This document shows positions 8,055-15,736 of a stretch of DNA of 32,204 nt, piece after piece. How positions within the stretch are numbered: the first letter of the stretch is position 1; every line of letters begins with the position of its first letter. The stretch is from Bacteroidales bacterium (GTDB taxonomy: Bacteria; Bacteroidota; Bacteroidia; Bacteroidales; UBA932), in the NCBI GenBank assembly GCA_030695025.1, contig JAUYTX010000072.1, positions 1-32,204 of the forward strand. The letters are read 5' to 3'. The translations under genes were made by a program, and so were the position numbers. A model generated the notes under the pieces. That model was not told the DNA's origin and made no database searches. It was given only the letters and a program-made list of their open reading frames with translations.

Positions 8055-9191
8055 TTAAGCCCTTCTCTTCCGCCTTGAAATCTCTGCGTTTATAAGCAGT
8101 AGCTCCCTGCCCGTTTGTCCGGCCATAGCTGTGTTTTCCTCTGCCCTTCTTAGCAGGTATGGAAGAACGTCTCTTATTGGCGCATAAGGAACGTATTTGC
8201 ACACATTGTACCCCTCTGCTGCCAGATTAAATGAGATATTGTCGCTCATCCCGTAGAGCTGTGAGAAGTAAATTCTCTCATCATCCCTTTTAATTCCTTT
8301 TTTATCAATGAGTTCAGCCAGCAAAACATTGCTCTGATAATTGTGTGTTCCGTTGAAAAGTTCAAATGAGTCAATATTTTCCATTACATACTCCAGACCG
8401 GCATCATACATACGATCAGTGGTCTCTTTATCAGGGTTGATAGGGTCATCATAACCTAGTTCAGTGGCGAGTTTTCGCTCCTCATCCATATAAGCACCCC
8501 TGACAAATTTAATCCCGGGTATATACTTCATCTTCTGAGACTGCTTGTGAATCATTTTGAGATATTCAAGCCTGTCTGTTCTGTACATCTGCAGTGTATG
8601 AAATACTATCGCCCTCTTTTTATTGAATTTAGCCATTGCCTCTTCAGTTATGGCATCAATTATATCCTGGGTAGCAAAATGCTCAGCATCAATCAGTATT
8701 CTTACATTATTGTCATAAGCCCTTTGACACAAGGCAAAAACCCTCTCTCTAAACTTTTGTAACTCTTCCTTAGAACAGTTTGTAAGCGAACCTACAGCCA
8801 TTGCTGTGGGCTTAAATACTGTATATGCTATTGATGGCTTCCCCTTTGCATAATCAATTGACCTGATTGTCTCGTCAAATGCTCTCTGCACCTGTTTCTC
8901 AGTAGTACCTCCCTCTGCCGAGTAATCCAAAACACATTTAATATTATAGTTTGCAAGGAGCTTTACCGTTTTTGTGCATTCATTAAGTGTCTCTCCTCCC
9001 ACAAACTGACGGTAGAGTGTTGGCTTAACAATCCAGGCAATTGGTAGTTTAATTTTTAGAGCCGACAGAGTTAGTGCCTTTAACATCTTTACAAGCTTAG
9101 GGTTGCTTATGGCAGTAAAGAGAAATTTTGCATTGCGGAGTTCGTTAGCACTCTTCATAGAGAATGCAATCTGAGTATTGTTGAAGTCCAT
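8055..9191 (-). CDS. Proline dehydrogenase (FAD-dependent)
   Basis: This 378-residue monofunctional proline dehydrogenase oxidises L-proline to pyrroline-5-carboxylate and passes electrons to the quinone pool. Evidence includes the TIM-barrel landmarks VLDYSAEGG near the start, ILIDAEH in the middle, KFVRGAYMDEER, and the highly characteristic C-terminal segment YGMSDNISFNLA, then YVPYAPIRDVLPYLLRRAEEN. The RRAEEN helix binds the substrate carboxylate in this family. Length suits the single-domain form; no aldehyde dehydrogenase domain is fused and none lies nearby, so pyrroline-5-carboxylate must be oxidised by a gene elsewhere. The ATG at 9191 begins MDFNNTQIAF, a usual N-terminus for Bacteroidota members. 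Confidence 0.93.
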   Translation of the reverse strand: MDFNNTQIAFSMKSANELRNAKFLFTAISNPKLVKMLKALTLSALKIKLPIAWIVKPTLYRQFVGGETLNECTKTVKLLANYNIKCVLDYSAEGGTTEKQVQRAFDETIRSIDYAKGKPSIAYTVFKPTAMAVGSLTNCSKEELQKFRERVFALCQRAYDNNVRILIDAEHFATQDIIDAITEEAMAKFNKKRAIVFHTLQMYRTDRLEYLKMIHKQSQKMKYIPGIKFVRGAYMDEERKLATELGYDDPINPDKETTDRMYDAGLEYVMENIDSFELFNGTHNYQSNVLLAELIDKKGIKRDDERIYFSQLYGMSDNISFNLAAEGYNVCKYVPYAPIRDVLPYLLRRAEENTAMAGQTGRELLLINAEISRRKRRA

Positions 9192-9278
9192 AATTAAGTT
9201 AAGGTATATCTGGTTTAAATGCTTGTCTGCCTGATCAGATCATAATATGTACGATAAAACCGATTATTACAATGCGAT

Positions 9279-9632
9279 TTACTCAATTTTATGATTTTTA
9301 ACACCGCAAGTATGACCTGTTGAGCCTTCAATGGTTGGGAATATAGAATCTCTTTTGTCTTCCAGGTCGCCATATTGTGCTTTATACCTCTCAAGGAAAA
9401 CCTTTACATACGAACAGGTTGGAATTACCTTCATCCCATTCTCTTTTGCGTACTCCAGAGCCTCCTTCACAAGATCGGCAGCAATTCCTCTTCCTCCTAT
9501 TTGTTTTGGTACAATAGTGTGTGTAATGTCAATGCCTCCGGCATATGGTTCGTACTCGACGTAACCTGTTATGCCCTCTTCAATCGTCTCAAACCGGCAT
9601 ATTTCTTTGTTATGAATTATCTCTCTTGTCAT
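9279..9632 (-). CDS. Small GNAT-fold N-acetyltransferase (Acetyltransf_CG/YjdJ-like)
   Basis: This 117-residue protein matches the short GNAT subfamily: GYVEYEPYAGGIDITHTIVPKQ, then the acetyl-CoA binding loop GGRGIAADLVKEALEYAKENG (an equivalent of Q/RxxGxG/A) and IPTCSYVKVFLERY. Family members run to about 90-100 residues; this one has an extra tail (about 93-117) with IEGSTGHTCGVKNHK. The acceptor is unknown. It lies 87 bp upstream of the proline dehydrogenase gene on the same strand. The intervening DNA has no clear terminator, so the two may be cotranscribed. Confidence 0.78.
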   Translation of the reverse strand: MTREIIHNKEICRFETIEEGITGYVEYEPYAGGIDITHTIVPKQIGGRGIAADLVKEALEYAKENGMKVIPTCSYVKVFLERYKAQYGDLEDKRDSIFPTIEGSTGHTCGVKNHKIE

Positions 9633-9718
9633 AATCTGTAAATTTTAATTATATAAAACAACCGTAAGCGCTTGAAGTTTACTGTTTGTGTTGCAAGATT
9701 AAATATAGCAAATTTTAC

Positions 9719-9752
9719 ATAAAAAAAGAGGCGCATTGCTGCGCCTCTTAAT
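9719..9752 (-). terminator. Rho-independent terminator of the 995-residue lipoprotein gene
   Basis: A perfect 10-bp stem, AAGAGGCGCA (9726-9735) with TGCGCCTCTT (9740-9749), has a TTGC loop. Read on the minus strand it is followed by seven T. It lies 24 bp beyond the stop of the gene at 9773. Confidence 0.92.
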
Positions 9753-9772
9753 TATTGTATCAGTTTAAAAGC

Positions 9773-12760
9773 TTACGGCTTCTTAACAGTTACGTTGATA
9801 GTTCCTGTCAGTTTCTTACCGAAGATATCAGTAATTTCAACTGTCAATGGAACAACTACGTCTGACTGAATAGTAGCAACTGCGTTAGTAGCTTTAATTG
9901 TAAAGTCAAGTGGGTTAGCTGGTATAGCAGCAGTAGCTATTACACCGACAGCAGCACCTGCATGACCTGCAGTTACAGCAACTAAGTGAGCATTAGCAGA
10001 AGTATTCAATACTTTCACACTTGCAACACCAACAGCTGTAGCATTAGCAGCGTCAATTCTTGTGTCAACAGCAGCAGCTATAGCGTTTGCAGCGTCACGT
10101 CCAAAGGCTTTAAGGTTAAATCCTAGGTAGTCTTGAGCTTTGAAGTAGAACGAAAGTGGAAGTTCTCTAACCAGGTCACCATTAATAACCTCAAGAGTTG
10201 TAGGAAGTGCCCATCCTGCAGGCTTAGCCGCAGTATTTGCAAGTACACTACCTTCTCTAACTTCACTCTTAGCTTGTACTCTGATAGTCTCTAGGTTAGT
10301 AAAGTTTAGAACGTTACCAAAGTAGTAGTATCTAAGTATTGCGCTGTAAGGTACGCTACTGTACATAGTGTTGTTATTGATAACAAATCTGTCTGTGTTT
10401 CCTGTAAGAACACCAATTCCGTTTACAAGTGGGTTTGCAGGAGCCGGAGCAGCTGGTGCAGGAGTAGTGATAATTAATCTCCAGTTTGCAAGTGGAACAA
10501 GTTGTGTAGCAGGAGCTACTATTGCAGGATCATACAGATATTTGTAAGCATTCCAAATGTCATAGTATGCATTTGTAGCATCAGTTTGAGCTGTTGCACC
10601 TGCATAAACACCAGGAACAGGGTATGTACCGTAAACAGTTAGAAGATTACCGTCAAACAGATTAGGTTTCTTCTCAATCAGTTGATTAAGAGTAGCTGAA
10701 ATGTTTGGATTAGCAATTGTGAACGGCATGCTGTAAGTTGTAGTTGCTGTAGCATAAGCACGACGATCAGTGAACTTAAGAACTGCATTATAGTTAGCAG
10801 GCATGCCTGTTAGGCTGTTAGGAAGTGCAGTAGCTTCGTTAAATGTAAATCTGATCTTACGGATTTGCTGAATTGAAGCAAGAGATGTAAATATTGGTTT
10901 ACCTACAACACCTGCATCAAATGGATCAACAAGTACATTGTTGTTAGCATCAAGATATTCGTAAGTTACGCCCGGTATAGCAACTGCAGGAGTCAAATAT
11001 GTAAGTTGTACTTCAACGTTAGTCGCCTGATTTCTCCAAAGTTCAGTTTTACCAACTGCATCAAGTTGACTGAAGAAAGCTGTTGAATTTGAAGGTTCTG
11101 CAAGAAGAACTGTTACTTGTCTCTCATCAACAGTTGGAGTTGCCGGATCGTCAGTTCTAAGAACATAGTTGAACATTGGATTAGCAGTAAGTGTGTTGTT
11201 AAGAGCTGAGTAGAATACTACAGAGATACCTCTTGTCTCAAAATACTGACCTCTCCAGTCAAATGTCTGAAGTTTGAAAGGAATTACCCTGTCATTAAGG
11301 TTAGTAACAGTAACAGCAGTATTTGCAGTTGAAACTGTAGTTCTTGATCTTGTAGTTGCATTTTCAGGAGCTATGGTTACAAAACCTTCAACATCTGAAT
11401 TACCAGGAGTAGCTACAATAGAAACAGCAGTTTTATAGAAATCAGTGCTCTTAAGCATAGCACCTGTACCTGTATTCAGGTAGAAATCAAGTAGGTCTTT
11501 TGAAGCACCAATTGCAACATAGGCTTTCCAAGGATAAGTAGCTACCAATGGATCCGGTGCAACAGTTGCAACAACTTTTGCAGGGTCCCAAGTGTAGGCA
11601 GTATTTACATCCTGATTAACCTGTACTGCGTACTGGTAACCTGAAATTACTTCACGACCACCTTTAGTTGCACGAACTGCAAGTTCGAAAGATTCACCGG
11701 TAGCATTTGTGAACACCGGATAACCTGCAACAGCAGCTGGGTTGTTAGTGGCTAATCTTGCTGTATTGGCAATAAGTTTAGTCGCAGCTTTAATAGTCAA
11801 AGTGTAAAGACCATTAGATGGAGCAGCAGCAAATTGGTGGAATGCTCCGCTGAAACCATTTTCAGGAAGAACACCAGCCTCTGGCTGAAGAGCATATTTT
11901 GTTCCATCTCTCTTAATCACGTCAAATGTATAACCTGTAAGGATAGCTTGAGCAGGATTAATGATTAGTGGAAGTTTACCCTCTGCGCGAAGAAGTTGAT
12001 CCCAAGTTACACCAGCAAAAGTGAAAGCTGTAGTTACACCGGCAGCTGTAGCAGTTACCGGGTTAACGGATGCATTACCATCTGTAGATGCAGGAACATA
12101 ACCATAGTTGAATTTAATTTTGGTAGTTCCGATAGGAGAAACAACACTTACAAGATCACTCTTAAGGAAAGTATCTTCATCAACTGCTACATTGTAGGTT
12201 GTGAAAGTACCGTCAGTGTTCTTGATTGTAATTTGAAGTTTCTTGGTTACATCGTTATAAGCAATGATAGGAACATATACGCTTGTAGCAACGCCGTTGA
12301 TGGTAATGAAACCTTGTGCGTTTGCACCAAACTGGTCAGTTGTAAATTTAGCATACACCGGCTGTCCTGCAACAAGAATACGAGCAGGAGTACCACCTTG
12401 AGTAGTAACAACTGTCCAGTAACCTTGAGCATCTATACCGATAATAGGTGTGAAACCAGTTGCACCAGTTGCACCAGTTGCACCAGTTGCGCCAGTTGCG
12501 CCGTTTGTACCATGGTTCAATGAAATGGTTGTATTATCCGAGAAGGTAATAGTGTAACCAGTTGAAGTAGTAGCAACGGTTTTAATTAGTTTACCTGAAG
12601 CAATTGCTGAATTAAGTGCAGTAATTGCATTTTTATTGGATGTGATTTGTGCCTGAAGGTCTGCGATGTCCTCAGAGTAATCCTTTTGGCACGATCCCAA
12701 CGAAATCATAAGCGTGCATAAAAGCACACAAATACCGAAGAATGTGAATTTTCTTTTCAT
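9773..12760 (-). CDS. Large Ala/Thr-rich surface lipoprotein with collagen-like Gly-Ala-Thr repeats
   Basis: This is a 995-residue protein of unknown function. The N-terminus is a lipoprotein signal (hydrophobic run 7-20, lipobox LGSC, lipidated C24). Next come a short coiled coil (about 30-56, DLQAQITSNKNAITALNSAI), a strand-rich linker, and five to six Gly-Ala-Thr triplets (about 87-102). The remaining roughly 890 residues are beta-rich, very high in Ala, Thr, Val and Asn, and contain no further cysteine, with a Pro-Ala linker (TPAPAAPAPANP) in the C-terminal third. The coiled coil followed by a Gly-X-Y stretch resembles the start of several Bacteroidota surface proteins. With a consensus promoter and its own terminator it looks like an abundant monocistronic surface product, possibly an S-layer or matrix protein; that role is inference. 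No catalytic motif is visible. Confidence 0.85.
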   Translation of the reverse strand: MKRKFTFFGICVLLCTLMISLGSCQKDYSEDIADLQAQITSNKNAITALNSAIASGKLIKTVATTSTGYTITFSDNTTISLNHGTNGATGATGATGATGATGFTPIIGIDAQGYWTVVTTQGGTPARILVAGQPVYAKFTTDQFGANAQGFITINGVATSVYVPIIAYNDVTKKLQITIKNTDGTFTTYNVAVDEDTFLKSDLVSVVSPIGTTKIKFNYGYVPASTDGNASVNPVTATAAGVTTAFTFAGVTWDQLLRAEGKLPLIINPAQAILTGYTFDVIKRDGTKYALQPEAGVLPENGFSGAFHQFAAAPSNGLYTLTIKAATKLIANTARLATNNPAAVAGYPVFTNATGESFELAVRATKGGREVISGYQYAVQVNQDVNTAYTWDPAKVVATVAPDPLVATYPWKAYVAIGASKDLLDFYLNTGTGAMLKSTDFYKTAVSIVATPGNSDVEGFVTIAPENATTRSRTTVSTANTAVTVTNLNDRVIPFKLQTFDWRGQYFETRGISVVFYSALNNTLTANPMFNYVLRTDDPATPTVDERQVTVLLAEPSNSTAFFSQLDAVGKTELWRNQATNVEVQLTYLTPAVAIPGVTYEYLDANNNVLVDPFDAGVVGKPIFTSLASIQQIRKIRFTFNEATALPNSLTGMPANYNAVLKFTDRRAYATATTTYSMPFTIANPNISATLNQLIEKKPNLFDGNLLTVYGTYPVPGVYAGATAQTDATNAYYDIWNAYKYLYDPAIVAPATQLVPLANWRLIITTPAPAAPAPANPLVNGIGVLTGNTDRFVINNNTMYSSVPYSAILRYYYFGNVLNFTNLETIRVQAKSEVREGSVLANTAAKPAGWALPTTLEVINGDLVRELPLSFYFKAQDYLGFNLKAFGRDAANAIAAAVDTRIDAANATAVGVASVKVLNTSANAHLVAVTAGHAGAAVGVIATAAIPANPLDFTIKATNAVATIQSDVVVPLTVEITDIFGKKLTGTINVTVKKP
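12455..12508 (-). repeat. 9-bp tandem repeats encoding the collagen-like Gly-Ala-Thr segment
   Basis: Six consecutive 9-bp units (ACCAGTTGC on the plus strand, the last two degenerate) start at 12455, 12464, 12473, 12482, 12491 and 12500. They encode Gly-Ala-Thr on the minus strand. Gain or loss of a unit would keep the reading frame and change only the length of the repeat region. Confidence 0.9.
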
Positions 12761-12857
12761 TTTAATTTTTTAGTTAAAAATACTTTAGGTTAAACAAAAT
12801 TGATTGGCAAATATTAGGTATTAAGTTTTTAATGTACAAGACTTTAATCCATCTATA

Positions 12858-12865
12858 CAAATGTA
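12858..12865 (-). promoter_or_regulatory. Possible second -7 box of the lipoprotein gene
   Basis: TACATTTG on the minus strand matches TAnnTTTG exactly, but no TTTG lies at the right distance upstream. It would give a leader of about 90 nt. It is weaker support than the box at 12905. Confidence 0.3.
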
Positions 12866-12904
12866 GTTTTATGTTAAAGGGTTAAAATTTAAAATACGCT
12901 TTGG

Positions 12905-12934
12905 CAAATATAGTTAATATTTTCATATTCAAAA
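12905..12934 (-). promoter_or_regulatory. Bacteroidota-type promoter of the lipoprotein gene
   Basis: On the minus strand TTTTG (12934-12930), a 17-bp spacer and TATATTTG (12912-12905) match the Bacteroidota -33/-7 pattern with a perfect -7 box. Transcription would begin near 12900, giving a leader of about 140 nt before the ATG at 12760. Confidence 0.55.
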
Positions 12935-13394
12935 TGCAAAATATGTATTTATTTATAGGTACTTCCTTTATTTATTAACATTTGTGCGGGTCAAAGGGGT
13001 CTTGCTTAATTTTTTTATGACCCCGGATTAAATGTTTAAGTTGCTGATATGCATTTATTTAAATTGTAGCAGGAAAATAAAAGCGGTCAGTCCTAATTTA
13101 TGCAACACCTCCTTGTTTAGCGTTAATATTTTCGTAATTATCGAGGACAAATATATAATATTTATCCGATAAACAACACTAAACGTAGGGAATGTAAGCG
13201 TTTCAAAGAACTTTAAACGGTATAACCAAGGGTGCCTTATAGTATATAGATGCAGAAAATGGGATTTCGTTGCACGGGTATGTATTTATTTATGCCAATT
13301 GAGATAATATTTTATATTATTGTAAACATGATTAAAATAATTACTATATTTACCTATAATTATAATCGTAACTACAATAATAGAATTAAAGGAC
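12935..13394. other. AT-rich non-coding stretch with an imperfect dyad
   Basis: The whole gap from 12761 to 13394 has no convincing gene; its short open frames lack start context and family features. The first part holds the promoters of the lipoprotein gene. Further along, GGGGTC at 12996-13001 pairs with GACCCC at 13019-13024. A larger imperfect dyad spans 13115-13184: GTTTAGCGTT with AACACTAAAC outside, TTATCG with a GATAA arm inside. A weak promoter-like box, TATATTTA, sits at 13345-13352 before the ATPase gene. Confidence 0.6.
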
Positions 13395-14624
13395 ATGGCC
13401 AAATTTCCAAGCATACTGAATCGCAGAGATACGTACATAGAGCGTATTAAGCCTTTTATGAATACACCTATAGTTAAAGTAATGATAGGGCATCGTCGTG
13501 TAGGTAAAAGTTATATTTTGTATCAGCTTATCGAACTGATAAGAAATGATGATAATGATGCCAACATTGTTTATATCAATAAGGAGGATATTGAATTTAT
13601 TAATATCGTCTCATATGTTGAGTTACACGATTATATATCACAGAGATTAGTCAATAGCAAAAAGAATTATATATTTATTGACGAGATTCAGGAGATTGCA
13701 GATTTCAAAGTGGCTATTCGTTCTCTTGCGCTGGATGATAATAATGACATCTATGTTACGGGCAGTAACTCCAAGATGTTTTCGAGCGACCTGGCAAATG
13801 AACTTGGTGGCAGATATGTGGAATTCAGGATTTACAGTTTATCTTACCTTGAATTTTTAAATTTTCATAAACTTCCTGATAGTGACATATCTCTTGAAAA
13901 ATATTTTCATTTCGGAGGGTTGCCATACCTGATTCACCTTCCTTTGGAGGAGGCAGTGGTTATGGAATATATCCATAGCGTATATTCAACTATTGTACTA
14001 CGCGATGTTGTGGAGCGGAAAAAAATCCGGAATACTGCATTTTTGGAGCAGCTGGTTAGATTTCTTGCAAACAATATAGGTAGCCTCTTTTCATCAAATA
14101 GTATAAGTGATTTTCTCAAAAGTCAGCAAATTAAAATTTCGCCTAATCAGGTTTCTGAATATGCAGACTCCCTTGCAGAAGCATTTGTTGTACATAGGGT
14201 TGGTCGTTACGATATTATAGGGAAGAAACTTTTCGAGAGAGGCGACAAATACTATTTCGAAAATATGGGTATCCGAAACTCAGTGGCGGGCTATAAACTG
14301 CAGGACAGAGCGAAACGATTAGAAAACGTGGTTTATAATCATCTAATATTTTGTGGTTACGATGTTAAAGTCGGGACTCTTTCAACAGAAGAGATTGATT
14401 TTGTTTGCACGCGTAGTGGTGAGACACTATATGTTCAGGTGGCTGTAGAGCTATCAACGCCTGAGACAATTGCCAGAGAATTTGGCAACTTACTTAAAAT
14501 AAAAGATAATTATCCAAAAATAGTAGTTTCAGGTGTGCGCTCCTTTGAAAATAGTTACGAAGGTGTTGAACACATATTTATTCGTGATTTCTTATCATCC
14601 ACTTTAACTCCCAAATTTTTTTAA
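13395..14624 (+). CDS. Orphan ATP-binding protein (AAA_14 plus DUF4143)
   Basis: This 409-residue protein belongs to the widespread AAA_14/DUF4143 ATPase family, whose cellular role is not settled. It shows Walker A GHRRVGKS (32-39), Walker B IFIDE (93-97) and a sensor-like [11 protein letters not shown] (121-131). The DUF4143 region follows, including FGGLPYL and [14 protein letters not shown]. Near the C-terminus EIDFVC then LYVQVAVEL (about 332-350) resembles the degenerate restriction-endonuclease-like fold of the family, with Gln where a catalytic acidic residue would be expected. Such genes occur in many near-identical copies in Bacteroidota and behave like accessory genes. This one is alone, flanked by AT-rich DNA and by palindromic repeats, which suggests insertion of an accessory cassette. 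The start at 13395 follows AAAGGAC, a plausible ribosome-binding site. Confidence 0.85.
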   Translation: MAKFPSILNRRDTYIERIKPFMNTPIVKVMIGHRRVGKSYILYQLIELIRNDDNDANIVYINKEDIEFINIVSYVELHDYISQRLVNSKKNYIFIDEIQEIADFKVAIRSLALDDNNDIYVTGSNSKMFSSDLANELGGRYVEFRIYSLSYLEFLNFHKLPDSDISLEKYFHFGGLPYLIHLPLEEAVVMEYIHSVYSTIVLRDVVERKKIRNTAFLEQLVRFLANNIGSLFSSNSISDFLKSQQIKISPNQVSEYADSLAEAFVVHRVGRYDIIGKKLFERGDKYYFENMGIRNSVAGYKLQDRAKRLENVVYNHLIFCGYDVKVGTLSTEEIDFVCTRSGETLYVQVAVELSTPETIAREFGNLLKIKDNYPKIVVSGVRSFENSYEGVEHIFIRDFLSSTLTPKFF

Positions 14625-14660
14625 TCTCTGGTATTACATCGCTTTGCACTGCCCAGGGAT

Positions 14661-14724
14661 TGCTTCAACCCCCCACAGGGATTGCCTCTCTTCGTTCGGC
14701 GTTCCCCTGTGGGGGGTGCTTCAA
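14661..14724. repeat. GC-rich perfect inverted repeat with flanking direct repeat
   Basis: ACCCCCCACAGGG (14668-14680) and its exact complement (14705-14717) form 13-bp arms around a 24-bp centre. The octamer TGCTTCAA occurs at both edges (14661-14668 and 14717-14724). It is much more GC-rich than its surroundings and lies just after the ATPase gene. Confidence 0.8.
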
Positions 14725-14763
14725 AGAATAGAAGAGCCTTTTGCTACGCAAAATATTTTTTAC

Positions 14764-14803
14764 TTACTCCCTCGTGCTAAAGCAAGCTTTGCACGGGGAG
14801 TAA
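14764..14803. repeat. 40-nt near-perfect hairpin
   Basis: TTACTCCCTCGTGC (14764-14777) pairs with GCACGGGGAGTAA (14791-14803) with a single bulge. Inside, AAAGC pairs with GCTTT around two bases. On the plus strand it is followed by ATAAAAAA rather than a T run, so it is not an obvious terminator of the ATPase gene. On the minus strand it follows the T run of the tRNA terminator. Confidence 0.8.
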
Positions 14804-14830
14804 ATAAAAAACCGGGCTATGTAGCCCGGC
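14803..14830 (-). terminator. Rho-independent terminator of tRNA-Ser
   Basis: Stem CCGGGCT (14812-14818) with AGCCCGG (14823-14829), loop ATGT. Reading the minus strand, TTTTTTATTT follows. It lies 13 bp beyond the tRNA 3' end. Confidence 0.85.
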
Positions 14831-14842
14831 TCTTTTATTCTT

Positions 14843-14930
<88 letters not shown>

Positions 14931-14944
14931 TTTTGATTGGGCTG

Positions 14945-14975
14945 CAAAGATATTTATTTTTTTTGTACAAGCAAA
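14945..14975 (-). promoter_or_regulatory. Promoter of tRNA-Ser
   Basis: On the minus strand TTTG (14975-14972), a 19-bp spacer and TATCTTTG (14952-14945) fit the Bacteroidota promoter pattern exactly. The -7 box ends 15 bp before the tRNA 5' end. Confidence 0.7.
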
Positions 14976-15030
14976 AATATTTATTGTAAATTAGAGTGTA
15001 GTTATGGCATAGATATTGCAGAAAATTATA

Positions 15031-15038
15031 TATATTTG
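15031..15038 (+). promoter_or_regulatory. Possible -7 box for the ECF sigma factor gene
   Basis: TATATTTG matches TAnnTTTG exactly, 77 bp before the ATG at 15115. No good TTTG lies at the usual distance upstream, so support is moderate. Confidence 0.4.
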
Positions 15039-15114
15039 TCGATGGAATATATTTTCATAAGCAAAGATTTAACTAACTTATAGACTGATCATATACCGCA
15101 TAAAACCTAACCGT

Positions 15115-15603
15115 ATGAAAAGTACAACTTTCGAAAAAGAGATACTGGAGCTGGAATCAAACCTGTCCAGATACGCATATAGTCTTACATCTAACAGAGA
15201 TGACGCCAAAGATTTGGTCCAGGAGACATTCTTCAAGGCATTTAATAACCAGGAGAAGTTCAATGAGCACACCAATATAAAGGCGTGGGTGTACACTATC
15301 ATGAAGAATACATTTATTAATGATTACCGCAGACGTACAAAAAGGCAGACTCTGTTCAACGAGGATGTTCATGAGTTCGTTATTAATAACAAACCTTCGG
15401 ATTACGGTCCTGAGACTGATTTTGGGTTCCGTGAGCTGACAAAGGTTGTTAATTCGCTTGAGCCGGAGTTTAGAGTTCCGTTCCAAATGCATGACAATGG
15501 GTTTAAATATCAGGAGATTGCAGATGAACTGGGTTTGCACCTGGGGACTGTTAAGAGCAGAATTCACTTCTCAAGGCAGAAGCTAATGGAGAAGCTGAAA
15601 TAA
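15115..15603 (+). CDS. ECF-type RNA polymerase sigma factor
   Basis: This 162-residue sigma-70 family protein has only regions 2 and 4. Region 2 includes DAKDLVQETFFKAF (30-43) and the promoter-melting/-10 recognition segment IKAWVYTIMKNTFINDYRRR (55-74). Region 4 (about 113-160) carries the helix-turn-helix YQEIADELGLHLGTVKSRIHF. No anti-sigma factor, FecR-like gene or TonB receptor is adjacent, so its signal is unknown and it may be regulated by its own level. Its stop codon forms the left edge of a large inverted repeat shared with the convergent lspA gene. Family assignment is secure. Confidence 0.92.
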   Translation: MKSTTFEKEILELESNLSRYAYSLTSNRDDAKDLVQETFFKAFNNQEKFNEHTNIKAWVYTIMKNTFINDYRRRTKRQTLFNEDVHEFVINNKPSDYGPETDFGFRELTKVVNSLEPEFRVPFQMHDNGFKYQEIADELGLHLGTVKSRIHFSRQKLMEKLK

Positions 15604-15733
15604 TCTCTGCGCCAGTTTGTGGTAACTATCACATTATAAGCAAAATAAAAATGAGCCAATTTTCTAGTGAAAAATTGGCTCATTTTTAATATATTGTACA
15701 TCAATCATATACCACAAACTGGCGCGGAGATTA
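15601..15733. repeat. Nested inverted repeat between convergent sigma and lspA genes
   Basis: Outer arms of 24 bp (15601-15624 and 15710-15733) match with a single mismatch that would be a G-U pair in one RNA. The left arm begins with the sigma gene stop codon TAA, and the right arm ends 3 bp short of the lspA stop. The bidirectional terminator hairpin sits inside. Confidence 0.9.
15647..15687. terminator. Bidirectional terminator for sigma factor and lspA operon
   Basis: A perfect 17-bp stem, AAAAATGAGCCAATTTT (15647-15663) with its complement (15671-15687), has a 7-base loop. T runs end the stem on both strands, so it can terminate transcripts from either side. Confidence 0.9.
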
Positions 15734-15736
15734 ACG

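Noticed and set aside
11996-12523. Plus-strand open frame of 175 codons with repeated Thr-Ser-Cys
   Set aside because: It is the mirror of the 9-bp Gly-Ala-Thr repeats of the minus-strand lipoprotein gene and has no family features.
13250-13450. Plus-strand open frame of 66 codons before the ATPase gene
   Set aside because: It is AT-rich, has no domain, and overlaps the ATPase start in another frame.
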